Shown: in pieces, positions 16,149-24,987 of the stretch
Numbering within the stretch: the stretch's first letter is position 1
Layout: every line of letters starts with the position of its first letter
Assembly (NCBI GenBank): GCA_030272815.1
Contig: JAJSZT010000004.1
Coordinates: 1-64,000 of the forward strand
Direction: 5' to 3'
Length of the DNA stretch: 64,000 nucleotides
Source of the DNA: Deltaproteobacteria bacterium
GTDB lineage: Bacteria > Desulfobacterota > Desulfobacteria > Desulfobacterales > ETH-SRB1
Notes under the pieces: generated by a model
What the model saw: the letters and a program-made list of their open reading frames with translations, nothing else
The model's database searches: none
What the model was told of the DNA's origin: nothing
Position numbers and translations under genes: made by a program

Positions 16149-16607
16149 TTAAAATTCATCGTCCTCATCTTTGATGATGGAAAAAATTTCATCGCTGTCA
16201 ACGGCACTTAACAGCCTCTCCTTAAATGGATCATTTTTTAAAATTCTGGAAATTCGGGCAAGCAGCTTCAAATGAAGACCAGTAGAATTCTCCGGCGTTA
16301 CAAGAAGAAAAAAGATGTGAGCAGGTCGTCCATCTATAGACTCGAAATCAACTCCTTGACGGCTTAAGCCAAAACTAACAACCAGTGATTTAAGATCTTT
16401 CATTTTACCATGAGGGATTCCAATACCTTCACCTATGCCGGTGCTGCCGAGTCTTTCCCTCTCCATAAGAACCCGAACAATTTCCTCCTTATTAACACCT
16501 GCAATACCGGCAACAGGAATTACCAGCTCTTCAATAACTCCTTTTTTGTCAAGTGATTTCAAGTCAGAAAGAATTGCTTCTTTAGGCAAAACATCAAGAA
16601 TTTTCAT
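16149..16607 (-). CDS. ptsN: Nitrogen-PTS EIIA protein
   Basis: A 152-residue EIIA-Ntr domain protein of the fructose/nitrogen type. His66 in GIPHGKM is the phosphorylation site. The frame is open to 16652, but the ATG at 16607 fits the family N-terminus (MKILDVLPKEAI) and has AGGTG 6 bases upstream. Nearby rapZ, hpf and rpoN form the conserved sigma-54 cluster. It likely has a regulatory rather than transport role. Confidence 0.94.
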   Translation of the reverse strand: MKILDVLPKEAILSDLKSLDKKGVIEELVIPVAGIAGVNKEEIVRVLMERERLGSTGIGEGIGIPHGKMKDLKSLVVSFGLSRQGVDFESIDGRPAHIFFLLVTPENSTGLHLKLLARISRILKNDPFKERLLSAVDSDEIFSIIKDEDDEF

Positions 16608-16928
16608 ATCATATACACCTACATCACACCAATATAAGACAAGAGACTGCATCAGCTATACTTTGAATGGTCATAATTGGAAATGTCACACCGTGGCCAT
16701 AGTAACTATCGGTTTTGCAAGTACTTTTTCTGAACCGCAGAATATCGAACAAGGAATGTCGAATGTCGAAGTGCCCCCTTCATAATTCTGCGGTTTTTTG
16801 TTCGATATTCGATATTTAATGTTTTGGGGCAATTACAAGAACTCCCGGTGCCAAGTGTGTGTACAGGCCAGCTTTATAAAAGGGATTTTTACCAACGGCC
16901 GTGAATTATACTGACCACTGGCCTCTGG
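16608..16928. other. Intergenic with palindromic repeat
   Basis: 321 bases between ptsN and hpf. It holds AACCGCAGAAT (about 16734-16744) pairing with ATTCTGCGGTT (about 16787-16797), followed by T6, plus GATATTCGATAT-type units also seen at 21975-22080. The hairpin could terminate plus-strand transcription. No gene seen. Confidence 0.6.
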
Positions 16929-17462
16929 CTATCTGGTGGGCTCTATTAAACCGTAGTGGCCGTCCCTGCGTTGATATAAGACATTAACTTTTTCTGTCCT
17001 TGCATTTGTGAACACAAGGAAATTATCATTCAAAAGATCCATTTGCATAACCGCTTCTTCAATATCCATCGGCTTATATTCGATATTCTTGACCTTTATC
17101 TGTTTTGTGGTCTCTAAATCCATTGGGACGGTATCTTCAGCAATAATGCCTTTTCCCCTGGCTTTCGTTCCACTTCTTCGTTCTCTGCTTTTCTGCTTGT
17201 TTTTCTTAATCTGTTTCTCAAGCTTGTCTAAAACCATATCAATGGCTGAATACATATCAACCGTTTCTTCTTTGCCATTTATATTAAGCCTGTCACCGAT
17301 AATATTGATTTCAGCTATATGGCGGAACTTTTCAACCGAAAGAACAACGTTAGCTTCTGCTGGATTATAAAGAAATTTATCAAAGCGATTAAGCTTGTCT
17401 TGAACATATTTTTTTAAATTTTCAGAGGAATCAAGATTTTTAAAAGTTACAGATGTCTGCAT
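16929..17462 (-). CDS. hpf: Ribosome hibernation promoting factor, long form
   Basis: A 177-residue long-form HPF. The N-terminal S30AE domain (1-100, KYVQDKLNRFDKFL…AIDMVLDKLEKQIKKNK) binds the decoding centre; the C-terminal domain (about 120-177, EEAVMQMDLLNDNFLVFTNA…RRDGHYGLIEP) lets ribosomes dimerise. It lies in the rpoN cluster between rpoN and ptsN. Confidence 0.95.
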   Translation of the reverse strand: MQTSVTFKNLDSSENLKKYVQDKLNRFDKFLYNPAEANVVLSVEKFRHIAEINIIGDRLNINGKEETVDMYSAIDMVLDKLEKQIKKNKQKSRERRSGTKARGKGIIAEDTVPMDLETTKQIKVKNIEYKPMDIEEAVMQMDLLNDNFLVFTNARTEKVNVLYQRRDGHYGLIEPTR

Positions 17463-17478
17463 GCTAAAAAACCTCCCT

Positions 17479-17637
17479 AACTAAGTTGAGCAATTTTTGG
17501 GGAAGATATGTGCTGAAATCTTGATGCATAAGGGTTTGCGAAAACCAAAGGCATACCAGTGGATATATCAAGGATTTCGCGAATCCTTGATGCGCAAGAG
17601 ATCAGTGCAGATCGAGCCAAAAATCGCATAAATTAGG
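17479..17637. mobile_element. MITE-like element B, copy 1
   Basis: About 160 bp, with ends AACTAAGTTGAGCAATTTTT and AAAAATCGCATAAATTAGG as imperfect terminal inverted repeats. The interior matches the copy at 44327-44484 closely (for example CCTTGATGCGCAAGAGAT in both). It fills the gap between rpoN and hpf; its right boundary touches the rpoN stop codon. Confidence 0.7.
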
Positions 17638-19071
17638 TTAAAATTGTTTGCGTTTGTTGGATGACAAAAGCTTCATCATTTCCCTATATTTAGCTACTGT
17701 TCTCCTCGCAATATTTATGTTTGATTCTTTTAAAAGTTCTGTAATTTTTTTATCACTATACGGCTTGCTTGCATCCTCGTTTAAAATAATCTGTCTAATT
17801 TTTTCCTGGACGCTGGCAGAAGCTATTGAATCGCCATCGATGCGATTAATAGAACTATTAAAAAAATATTTCAATTCAAAAAGGCCCTGCGGGGTATAGG
17901 CATACTTATTTGTTGTAACTCTGCTGATTGTCGATTCATGCATACCTATGTCCTCTGCAACATCTCTTAACACCATAGGCTTTAAGTGCGCTATCCCATT
18001 TTCAAAAAATTCCCGCTGAAACTTTAATATGCTTTCCATCACTCTATAGATGGTTTTCTGGCGTTGATAAATACTCTTTATCAACCAGGATGCCGAACGT
18101 ATCTTATCTTGCAGGTATTCTTTTGCTTTATTGGAAAGTTTCCCGCCACGATTTATAAACTGCTTATAATATGAACTTACATGAAGTTTTGGGACGTCAT
18201 CGTTATTCAGTAATATCAAAAAACCATCTTCAAATTTATAAACAAAAATATCGGGGTTAATATATTGAGGCTCTTCAACGCTGAAAGTCCGTCCTGGCTT
18301 CGGCTCAAATTCTTTTATAATATCAACGGCAGAAACAACCTCCTGGATATTAACTTTTAAGGCCCTGGCAATGGCTTTGTAATTCTTGTTTTCAAGATTA
18401 TTAATATGGTTCTTTATGATATCCGTAACTATGGTATTATCCAGTTTAAAATGCTTTGCCTGTATCAGCAGACATTCTTTTAGATCGCTTGCGCCGACAC
18501 CTATTGGATCAAATGTATTTATTAGTGATAATACCTGATTAACTTTATCGGATGAAGAACCGCTCGTTTTGATAAGTTCTTCAACAGGAATGTCAAGATA
18601 ACCATCCTTGTTAAGGTTTCCTATTATCAAGCTTCCAATCTTTTCTTCCTCATCCGTTGGAAAGGTCATAAGCAGTTGCCAGAGGAGATGTTCATTCAAA
18701 GATTCTTTACGAGCTACAAATGACTCGAAATTTGGTATATTTTTTTTCTCGGTCTCAAAAACAATTCTTCCGGTCGAATTGTATTCATCAATATAATTGT
18801 TCCAGTCAATAGTATCGTTAATTTTTTCTTCTATTTCGACTTCTCTTATCGCAGGCGTATCATCAGATACAGCCTCAGATTGATCTGTCCGCGATTCCTC
18901 ATCGACAAATTCCTGAGCCTCCTCCAGTGCAGGATTTTCCTCGAGTTCCTGACGAATTGCTTCCGCAAGCTCCAGCCTGGAAAGCTGCAAAAGCTTAATT
19001 GACATCTGGAGCTGCGGAGTCATTATAAGCTGCTGTGTTAATTTTAGCTCTTGTCGTAATTCAAGTGCCAT
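17638..19071 (-). CDS. rpoN: RNA polymerase sigma-54 factor
   Basis: A 477-residue sigma-54. The glutamine-rich region I (LRQELKLTQQLIMTPQLQMS) is at the N-terminus, followed by an acidic region II, the core-binding domain, an HTH, and the RpoN box ARRTVAKYRE 10-20 residues before the end. The frame opens at 19095, but the ATG at 19071, one base after the lptB stop, gives the standard N-terminus MALELRQ. Needs enhancer-binding activators such as the one at 50736-52265. Confidence 0.97.
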   Translation of the reverse strand: MALELRQELKLTQQLIMTPQLQMSIKLLQLSRLELAEAIRQELEENPALEEAQEFVDEESRTDQSEAVSDDTPAIREVEIEEKINDTIDWNNYIDEYNSTGRIVFETEKKNIPNFESFVARKESLNEHLLWQLLMTFPTDEEEKIGSLIIGNLNKDGYLDIPVEELIKTSGSSSDKVNQVLSLINTFDPIGVGASDLKECLLIQAKHFKLDNTIVTDIIKNHINNLENKNYKAIARALKVNIQEVVSAVDIIKEFEPKPGRTFSVEEPQYINPDIFVYKFEDGFLILLNNDDVPKLHVSSYYKQFINRGGKLSNKAKEYLQDKIRSASWLIKSIYQRQKTIYRVMESILKFQREFFENGIAHLKPMVLRDVAEDIGMHESTISRVTTNKYAYTPQGLFELKYFFNSSINRIDGDSIASASVQEKIRQIILNEDASKPYSDKKITELLKESNINIARRTVAKYREMMKLLSSNKRKQF

Positions 19072-19072
19072 T

Positions 19073-19795
19073 TTATAACCTAAATTCGTCTCCAAGATAT
19101 ATGCGACGGGCAGTTTCGCTTGTCGCTATTTTTTCCGGTGATCCGGCCTCAACTACCTTTCCATCACTTAATATATATGCTTTGCTGCATACTTCAAGCG
19201 TTTCCCTTACATTATGATCTGAAATAAGTATTCCAATACCACGATTTTTAAGGTGTTCTATAATATTTTTAATATCAATTACCGCCAAAGGATCGATACC
19301 CGCAAAAGGTTCATCAAGAAGTATAAATGAAGGATTCGTTGCGAGTGCCCGCGAGATTTCCAATCGCCGCCTCTCCCCTCCTGAAAGAAGGCCGGCCTTT
19401 TGGTCTGCAAGATTTTTTATGCCCAACTCGTCCAGAAGCATGTTTGCGCGTTCCTCCCGCTCTGATCTTGAGATAGGAAGGATTTCAAGAATAGCCATGA
19501 TATTCTGTTTTGTTGTAAGCTTTCTGAATATCGAAGCTTCCTGAGGTAAATAACCCACGCCTTTACGTGCCCTCAAATACATGGGACAATCTGTAATATC
19601 CTCATCGTCAAGAAAAACCTGGCCTTTATCAGACTTTATCATACCGATAGTCATATAAAAAGTAGTTGTTTTTCCAGCACCATTTGGACCAAGAAGACCA
19701 ACAACTCCACCGCTTTCTACGCTGAGGCTGACTGAATTTACAACTCTTTTTCCATTATATATTTTGACCAGATTTTTTAAAGACAAAACTGACAT
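19073..19795 (-). CDS. lptB: LPS export ABC transporter ATP-binding protein
   Basis: A 240-residue ATPase. Walker A GPNGAGKTT, signature LSGGERRR, Walker B ILLDEPFAGID and switch His (SDHNV) are intact. LptB powers LptFG in lifting LPS from the inner membrane. lptF/lptG are not in the window. It lies between lptA and rpoN. Confidence 0.97.
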   Translation of the reverse strand: MSVLSLKNLVKIYNGKRVVNSVSLSVESGGVVGLLGPNGAGKTTTFYMTIGMIKSDKGQVFLDDEDITDCPMYLRARKGVGYLPQEASIFRKLTTKQNIMAILEILPISRSEREERANMLLDELGIKNLADQKAGLLSGGERRRLEISRALATNPSFILLDEPFAGIDPLAVIDIKNIIEHLKNRGIGILISDHNVRETLEVCSKAYILSDGKVVEAGSPEKIATSETARRIYLGDEFRL

Positions 19796-20009
19796 ATTAG
19801 TAGCCGTTTACGGACAACAATTGCTTTAACTTGTAAATACAAAACAGTGTCACCGTCGAATTATTTTTGTAACCGTTTACAGTTGTCGGTTTACAGTTCA
19901 CAGTTTTTTCAATGTACTATGCAACGACTGAAGCATTTTAGATATTGATTTTAATTCTCTTCTACTTTTTGTATTTGTCAACCGTGAACCGTGAACCGTA
20001 AACTGTTGC
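19796..20009. repeat. Intergenic palindromic repeat, ACCGTGAAC family
   Basis: 214 bases with GTTTACAGTT/GTTCACAGTT units at about 19868-19905 and the complementary AACCGTGAACCGTGAACCGT at about 19979-19998, framing a core with CTATGCAACGACTGAAGCATTTTAG. Related copies occur at 21264-21298, 22966-23095, 35249-35334 and 42841-42910. The arms can pair into a long hairpin. Confidence 0.75.
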
Positions 20010-20687
20010 TTATTCTATTCCCTTTTCTTTGGAATAAAAAACAGCTTCAACACGCTTTTTATTGCCGCTTTCAACAGTCATACGGTCTTCAGCTCTGTAA
20101 AGAGTTATTTTCTCACCGGAAACAAAATTAGTTCCGCTTGTGACCTTTGAATTCGGACCGGTTAAGACGAGAACACCTGTTTCACTTGTATATACTGCAT
20201 GTTCTGCAACGGCAACTTTGTCATCAAAATTTATTTTTACATTGCCGCTCGAAATGATTTTTTCTATCGACCCTTCATCCGAAGTCAAGTTTTTATTGTT
20301 ATCTTCAACTTTTTTATAAAAAATCTTAAGCCTGTCAGCAGTAATAACTGTATCCTCCTGAACAGCTCTGACATTGCCAATAAATTCAGCGCATTTTGCC
20401 TCGCTATCTGCTATCAGCTTGTCCGCTGTAATATAAATCTTTTTATTTTCTTTTAAATCTTCTCCTTCGGCAAAAACAAAGCTTACCATAAAACCAGCTA
20501 TAATTACAAGTGTCGCAGTCAGAACAAACAAACTTCGGACAGGGACAGCAAAGTAAAAAGCTCCAGTTTCAAGGCGCGCAAATCCTAAGGAATGAGACGT
20601 ACTTATAGCTACGTCGCAATGACGAAGGATGCAGCGCAACGTAGAAAATGGACTTTTTACGAAGCTGTCACAAGTTAATATTTTCAC
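20010..20687 (-). CDS. lptA: LPS transport periplasmic protein LptA
   Basis: A 225-residue frame; about residues 80-215 form an OstA/LptA beta-jellyroll (ITADKLIADSEAKCAEFIGNVRA…SGNVKINFDDKVAVAEHAVYTSETGVLVLTG). LptA bridges LPS across the periplasm. A signal-like segment (SLFVLTATLVIIAGFMVSFVFA) lies at about 52-73, so the first ~50 residues are unusual: they are Cys/Arg-rich and look like translated repeat DNA. The real start may be a TTG near residue 53; the ATG at 20687 overlaps lptC by 20 bp. Confidence 0.85.
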   Translation of the reverse strand: MKILTCDSFVKSPFSTLRCILRHCDVAISTSHSLGFARLETGAFYFAVPVRSLFVLTATLVIIAGFMVSFVFAEGEDLKENKKIYITADKLIADSEAKCAEFIGNVRAVQEDTVITADRLKIFYKKVEDNNKNLTSDEGSIEKIISSGNVKINFDDKVAVAEHAVYTSETGVLVLTGPNSKVTSGTNFVSGEKITLYRAEDRMTVESGNKKRVEAVFYSKEKGIE

Positions 20688-21252
20688 TGAAAGTCCCCTT
20701 TACATTTCCCTCAAGCATGGTTTTTTTTGTATTTAAATCAAAAGAAATTGAATCTGCCGTTAATTTTTCCGAATCACTGCTTATTTCCACAAAAACATTT
20801 GAAAAAAGTATACGACGGGTATGCTCGTAATTTAATTTTTCGGTTTTAAGCACATAATTATCATTTTTTACCACAACATTGCCGGCAACTTCAATGTCAC
20901 TTGAATCTGTATGTAAAAATCCCTTTTCCGCTGTAATGTAAGCTTTTCCCCCGTCTTTCATATAAAAAACTACAGAAAGATCATCTAATATCAACTGCTT
21001 TTTTTCATCAAGCAACTTGGCTGAGCTTGCATCCAGGCTCCATTCAATTACTCCATCACGCGTTGCAGTGTGATGAACCTTGCCTAATGACATTTTTGCC
21101 GCACTCTGTATCGCGGATTTAAGTCCGGCAGTTTCATCTAAAATGTTGCGATACGTCGAAAAAACCGCGATTATAATCCCTAATGAAATAATAATAATTG
21201 AAATTAAAAAAAACTTCAATTTTCTGGGATTTTGGTTTTTCAAAAAAAACAT
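20668..21252 (-). CDS. lptC: LPS export protein LptC
   Basis: A 194-residue LptC. One N-terminal membrane anchor (about 13-33, LKFFLISIIIISLGIIIAVFS) precedes a periplasmic OstA-like beta domain (LDASSAKLLDEKKQLILDDLSVVFY…ITAEKGFLHTDSSDIEVAGNVVV). It passes LPS from LptFG to LptA. Located between kdsC and lptA, as in most Gram-negative lpt clusters. Confidence 0.93.
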   Translation of the reverse strand: MFFLKNQNPRKLKFFLISIIIISLGIIIAVFSTYRNILDETAGLKSAIQSAAKMSLGKVHHTATRDGVIEWSLDASSAKLLDEKKQLILDDLSVVFYMKDGGKAYITAEKGFLHTDSSDIEVAGNVVVKNDNYVLKTEKLNYEHTRRILFSNVFVEISSDSEKLTADSISFDLNTKKTMLEGNVKGTFSENINL

Positions 21253-21275
21253 GGTAACTACTCAGGTTATTAGGT

Positions 21276-21857
21276 TCACGGTTCACGGTTCACGGTTGGT
21301 TGCCTTGATCTCTTCATATTTAACCATTCAGCTACTAATGGAATTTTATCCCAGAGTCCTTGAGACTTAAGAATTGCTTCGCAGACTTCTCTAACAGCTC
21401 CAGCTCCGCCCTTTGCAGAAGTTACCATGCATGCTTTTTCCAAAACCGCCTCATGAGAATCAGCTACCGCTATAGAAAGTTCAACAATCCTCATAAGCGG
21501 GAGATCGGGCAAATCATCACCGATAAATGCTATTTCTTCAGGAGAAACACCTGTTTGTTCAGAGATAATATCCAGCACAGCAGCCTTATCTCTGACCCCA
21601 TCAAACAACATTGTAATACCAAGATTTTTACAACGGTGATAAAGAGCTTTTGAACTCCTGCCGGTTACTATGCACACATTAAGACCTGCTTCCATTAAAA
21701 GCCTTATACCAAGGCCGTCCTTGACATTAAAGACTTTTATTTCTTCAGAGTTGTCATTGTAAATTATACTTCCATCAGTGAGCACACCGTCAACGTCAAG
21801 TAAGAGAAGCTTGATCTTTTTAAGTTTATTTCCTATCTCTGAATCCGTATAGCCCAT
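21276..21857 (-). CDS. kdsC: KDO-8-phosphate phosphatase KdsC
   Basis: A 193-residue HAD phosphatase. DVDGVLTDG (19-27) holds the nucleophile Asp19 and general acid Asp21; VTGRSSKAL is motif II, and FIGDDLPDLPLM motif III/IV. It makes KDO for lipid A-core from KDO-8-P produced by KdsA. The last residues (…RQPTVNREP) are encoded by the ACCGTGAACC repeat that follows, so the C-terminus is repeat-derived. Confidence 0.95.
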   Translation of the reverse strand: MGYTDSEIGNKLKKIKLLLLDVDGVLTDGSIIYNDNSEEIKVFNVKDGLGIRLLMEAGLNVCIVTGRSSKALYHRCKNLGITMLFDGVRDKAAVLDIISEQTGVSPEEIAFIGDDLPDLPLMRIVELSIAVADSHEAVLEKACMVTSAKGGAGAVREVCEAILKSQGLWDKIPLVAEWLNMKRSRQPTVNREP

Positions 21858-21974
21858 AAATAATTTGTTCTAATGATATTATTGTTGAATAAGATGAACT
21901 CGTAAAAAGTTTTTCAAAAATATATTCGTTCTCATCCCTGCTCCTCAATGTTGTTGACCTAAGCGCATTTCGTT

Positions 21975-22080
21975 TTGAACCGCAGAATATCGAACAAGGA
22001 ATAATGAATTTCGAAGTAATGAAAAACCTTATTAAACTTCATAATTCGACATTCCTTGTTCGATATTCGATATTCAATAA
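21975..22080. repeat. Palindromic repeat, ATCGAACAAGG family
   Basis: GAATATCGAACAAGGAAT (about 21984-22001) is matched by ATTCCTTGTTCGATATTC (about 22056-22073) as perfect 18-base arms. The left half (from AACCGCAGAATATCGAAC) is also found at about 16734-16760. Confidence 0.75.
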
Positions 22081-22085
22081 GTTTA

Positions 22086-22922
22086 TTATGAACTTTGCCC
22101 AGTAAATGATAATGCCTCTCGTATAGCTTTAAGCTGGAGAAGCAATCCCTTAAGTGAATCTATTTTTAATGAATTGGGCCCGTCGCAAAGCGCTCTGTCA
22201 GGGTCTGTGTGTACTTCCAGAAAAATCCCGTCTGCTCCTGCGGCAACCGCAGCTCTGGCGAGAACTGGTGCAAATTCACGCTGTCCCCCGGAACTTGTTC
22301 CTGCGCCTCCTGGCAGTTGAACGCTATGCGTTGCATCAAATATCACCGGCCATCCTGTATCCTGCATTATCTTTAAGCCACGGAAATCGACGACAAGATT
22401 GTTGTAACCAAACATCGTCCCTCTTTCCGTAATCATAATCTGTCTGTTCCCGGTTGAAACAACCTTTTCCACAACATTCGCAATATCCCATGGTGCAAGG
22501 AACTGACCCTTTTTAATATTGACTGGTTTTCCTGTTCTCGAAACCTCTAAGATAAAATCAGTCTGTCTGCACAATAAGGCAGGTATCTGTATAATATCCA
22601 GAATGTCAGCCGCCCTTGACACCTCATTTATGCTGTGAACGTCTGAAAGTATCTTTAGGCCAAGGTCTTTCTTAATATTTTCAAGAATCTTAAGGCCGTC
22701 GATAAGCCCCGGCCCCCTGTATGAATTAATAGATGTCCGGTTGGCTTTGTCATATGATGCCTTGAATATCAAGGGAATATCCAATTGCCGAGTAAGTTCT
22801 TTAAGATATGATGCTATCTCAAAAGTAGTATCATAATCTTCTATCACACACGGGCCTGAAATCAAAACAAGGGGTGAGGCCTGGCCAATCAATATATCAT
22901 CAACTTTTACAATATTTCCCAT
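22086..22922 (-). CDS. kdsA: KDO-8-phosphate synthase
   Basis: A 278-residue KdsA, condensing arabinose-5-phosphate with PEP. FKASYDKANRTS, SDVHSINEV and ITERGTMFGYNNLVVDFR match the family. In KdsA two classes exist, metal-dependent and independent; RQTDFI and FDATHSVQLPG are present but the class was not settled. It lies upstream of kdsC with a repeat-filled 228-base gap. Confidence 0.97.
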   Translation of the reverse strand: MGNIVKVDDILIGQASPLVLISGPCVIEDYDTTFEIASYLKELTRQLDIPLIFKASYDKANRTSINSYRGPGLIDGLKILENIKKDLGLKILSDVHSINEVSRAADILDIIQIPALLCRQTDFILEVSRTGKPVNIKKGQFLAPWDIANVVEKVVSTGNRQIMITERGTMFGYNNLVVDFRGLKIMQDTGWPVIFDATHSVQLPGGAGTSSGGQREFAPVLARAAVAAGADGIFLEVHTDPDRALCDGPNSLKIDSLKGLLLQLKAIREALSFTGQSS

Positions 22923-22965
22923 AAGTTCTATAGTACTTGCCTTGTTTTGACTAACTAATTCCGTA

Positions 22966-23095
22966 ATCGTTCACGGTTGTCGGTTCACAGTTCACAGTTT
23001 TTTCAATGAACTATGCAACGATTGAAGCATTGAGGACCCCATAATTCTCCTTTACCTTCTGTTTTTTTCAACCGTGAACCGTGAACAGTTACCTA
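22966..23095. repeat. Intergenic palindromic repeat, ACCGTGAAC family
   Basis: CGTTCACGGTTGTCGGTTCACAGTTCACAG (split: arms about 22968-22998) pairs with AACCGTGAACCGTGAACAG (about 23071-23089); the core again has CTATGCAACGATTGAAGCATT as at 19922. The 190 bases from here to the next gene show nothing else. Confidence 0.7.
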
Positions 23096-23285
23096 ATTCC
23101 TTAAAACGGTAAAACCTTTTTATGGTATCAATAGCAGAAATAATATTAAAATATTTATCGCGCACATACTTAAAAGTCAAGGAACGAAAAACTTTGCCTT
23201 GATTACAACTTTTTAAACTGTTATTGTTTTTTTCCTAAATCAAGAAGGAAGAGTCATACCAGTTACGAAAGGTCGTTATAACATA

Positions 23286-24659
23286 TTGAGAACTAAAGAA
23301 AAAAAATCAAAACAGCGGGTTATTATACTATTAAGCATTATTCTTGCCATCCCGGTTGCGTGGATCTTGATTACCAGGCTTGAAGGCGGCAAGCCATCCA
23401 TCAAGCTGGATCTTCTATCTCAGACAATAGGAGAGTCTCAAGAACTCTCAATTTCAGTTACGGATATGAAAAGCGGCCTGAGAAGGGTATGGATAGGTCT
23501 TTTACAAAACGGCATGGAAACTGTTTTACTTGAAAAGGATTTTCCGGCTAAAGGTCTTATTGTCGGGGGCAGTAGATATGAAGAGACCTTCAAGGTTAAG
23601 ATAGATCCGGATAAAAGGGGAATAAAAGACGGTAAAGCTATTCTGCGAATTGTTGTGTGTGATTTTTCCTGGCGGCAGTGGTTTAAAGGGAACCGGACAT
23701 ATCTTGAAAAAAACATAATTATCGACACAAAATCGCCTGAAATAGATATTATAAGCAGATTTCACAATATAAGCCAGGGCGGGGCTTGTCTCGTAATATA
23801 TAAATTATCAGAACAATGCAGTAGAAGCGGAGTTTATGTTGAAGAGAATTTTTTCCCCGGTCATTCAGGGCATTTTCAGGATAAAAACATTTTAATGGCC
23901 TTTTTTGCTCTAAATTATAAGCAAGGGCCTGAAACAAAGATCTTTGTTAAAGCAATTGATCGTGCAGGCAACACTTCAAAAGCGGGTTTCAATTACAATA
24001 TAAAAAGAAAAGTCTTTAAAAAAGATGTGATCAATATTTCCGACAAATTTCTAAACTGGAAAATACCTGAATTTGATATTTATACCCCGCAAGATTCCGA
24101 ATTAACAATAAAAGATAAATTTCTTAAGGTCAACCGGGATATACGAAAGCACAGCTACAATAAACTAATTAAATTAGTTGAAAAGACCGACAAGGTTTTA
24201 TACTGGGACGGAGTATTCTTAAGGCTTCCAAAATCGGCAAACAAAGCGGGTTTTGCTGATAATCGCGTTTATAAATATAAAAACAAAATAATTGACCGTC
24301 AGATTCATCTTGGTATAGATCTCGCATCAATTGCACACTCACCAATTCCGGCAGCCAACAGGGGAAAGGTTGTATTTGCCGGATCAATAGGTATCTACGG
24401 AAAAACTGTAATTATTGATCATGGTTTTGGGCTGCAGAGCATGTATGCTCATTTAAGCAGTTATAATGTAGAAGAAAAACAGATGGTATCTAAAGGTGAA
24501 AGCATAGGCCATACCGGCATCACAGGGCTGGCCGGCGGTGACCATCTCCATTTCAGCATGCTTATTCATAATACTTTTGTAAATCCTATTGAATGGTGGG
24601 ATAAGGCATGGATAAAAAATAATATTTCAAGCAAAATAAACAAAGCCAAAGAGGATTGA
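23286..24659 (+). CDS. M23-family peptidoglycan metallopeptidase
   Basis: A 457-residue protein with an N-terminal membrane anchor or signal (about 12-29, VIILLSIILAIPVAWIL), a long beta-rich periplasmic part, and a C-terminal LytM/M23 domain (about 335-440). HLGIDLA supplies the His and Asp zinc ligands, and GDHLHFS the HxH motif, so it should be an active endopeptidase. The start is a TTG, with GAAAGG about 14 bases upstream; no ATG lies near. It would cut peptide cross-links in the cell wall. It stands alone between two repeats. Confidence 0.88.
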   Translation: MRTKEKKSKQRVIILLSIILAIPVAWILITRLEGGKPSIKLDLLSQTIGESQELSISVTDMKSGLRRVWIGLLQNGMETVLLEKDFPAKGLIVGGSRYEETFKVKIDPDKRGIKDGKAILRIVVCDFSWRQWFKGNRTYLEKNIIIDTKSPEIDIISRFHNISQGGACLVIYKLSEQCSRSGVYVEENFFPGHSGHFQDKNILMAFFALNYKQGPETKIFVKAIDRAGNTSKAGFNYNIKRKVFKKDVINISDKFLNWKIPEFDIYTPQDSELTIKDKFLKVNRDIRKHSYNKLIKLVEKTDKVLYWDGVFLRLPKSANKAGFADNRVYKYKNKIIDRQIHLGIDLASIAHSPIPAANRGKVVFAGSIGIYGKTVIIDHGFGLQSMYAHLSSYNVEEKQMVSKGESIGHTGITGLAGGDHLHFSMLIHNTFVNPIEWWDKAWIKNNISSKINKAKED

Positions 24660-24987
24660 AAAAGTTTACCACGGAACGACACGGAGTTTCACTGAAAATT
24701 GTAAACAATGAGGTAGCCGTTCACGGCTTGAAACTTGAAATTGGAAAGTAGAAATTTGGGAGAGATGAAAATAGAAATTGGGAAGAACGGTACAAAAGCA
24801 TGAAGGCCAAATTTCCAATTTCTATTTTCTAATTTCAACGTTCCGTGAACGCTTACACAATAAGCAAGTTCAGATATCGTTAAATAGTTGAGTGGGAAAA
24901 TGGTTGAGTAGGGAAATATTTGTTGATAATTCAGTGCAATTCCGTGAAAATCCGTGGTGAACTATTACTGAAGATTGAAGGAATCCT
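24660..24987. repeat. Intergenic repeat, GTAGCCGTTCACGGCTT family, copy 1
   Basis: Between the M23 gene and hcyBio. GTAGCCGTTCACGGCTTGAA (24714-24733) and the end TTCAACGTTCCGTGAACGCT (about 24834-24853) form inverted ends around AAATTTCCAATTTC-type palindromes. A shorter copy lies at 26753-26864 with the shared string ACAAAAGCATGAAGGCCAAA. Together they bracket hcyBio-thpR. GAAGGAAT precedes the hcyBio ATG. Confidence 0.75.

Noticed and set aside
20648-20830. Plus-strand frame across the lptA/lptC junction
   Set aside because: Antisense to two recognised genes; no supporting signal.
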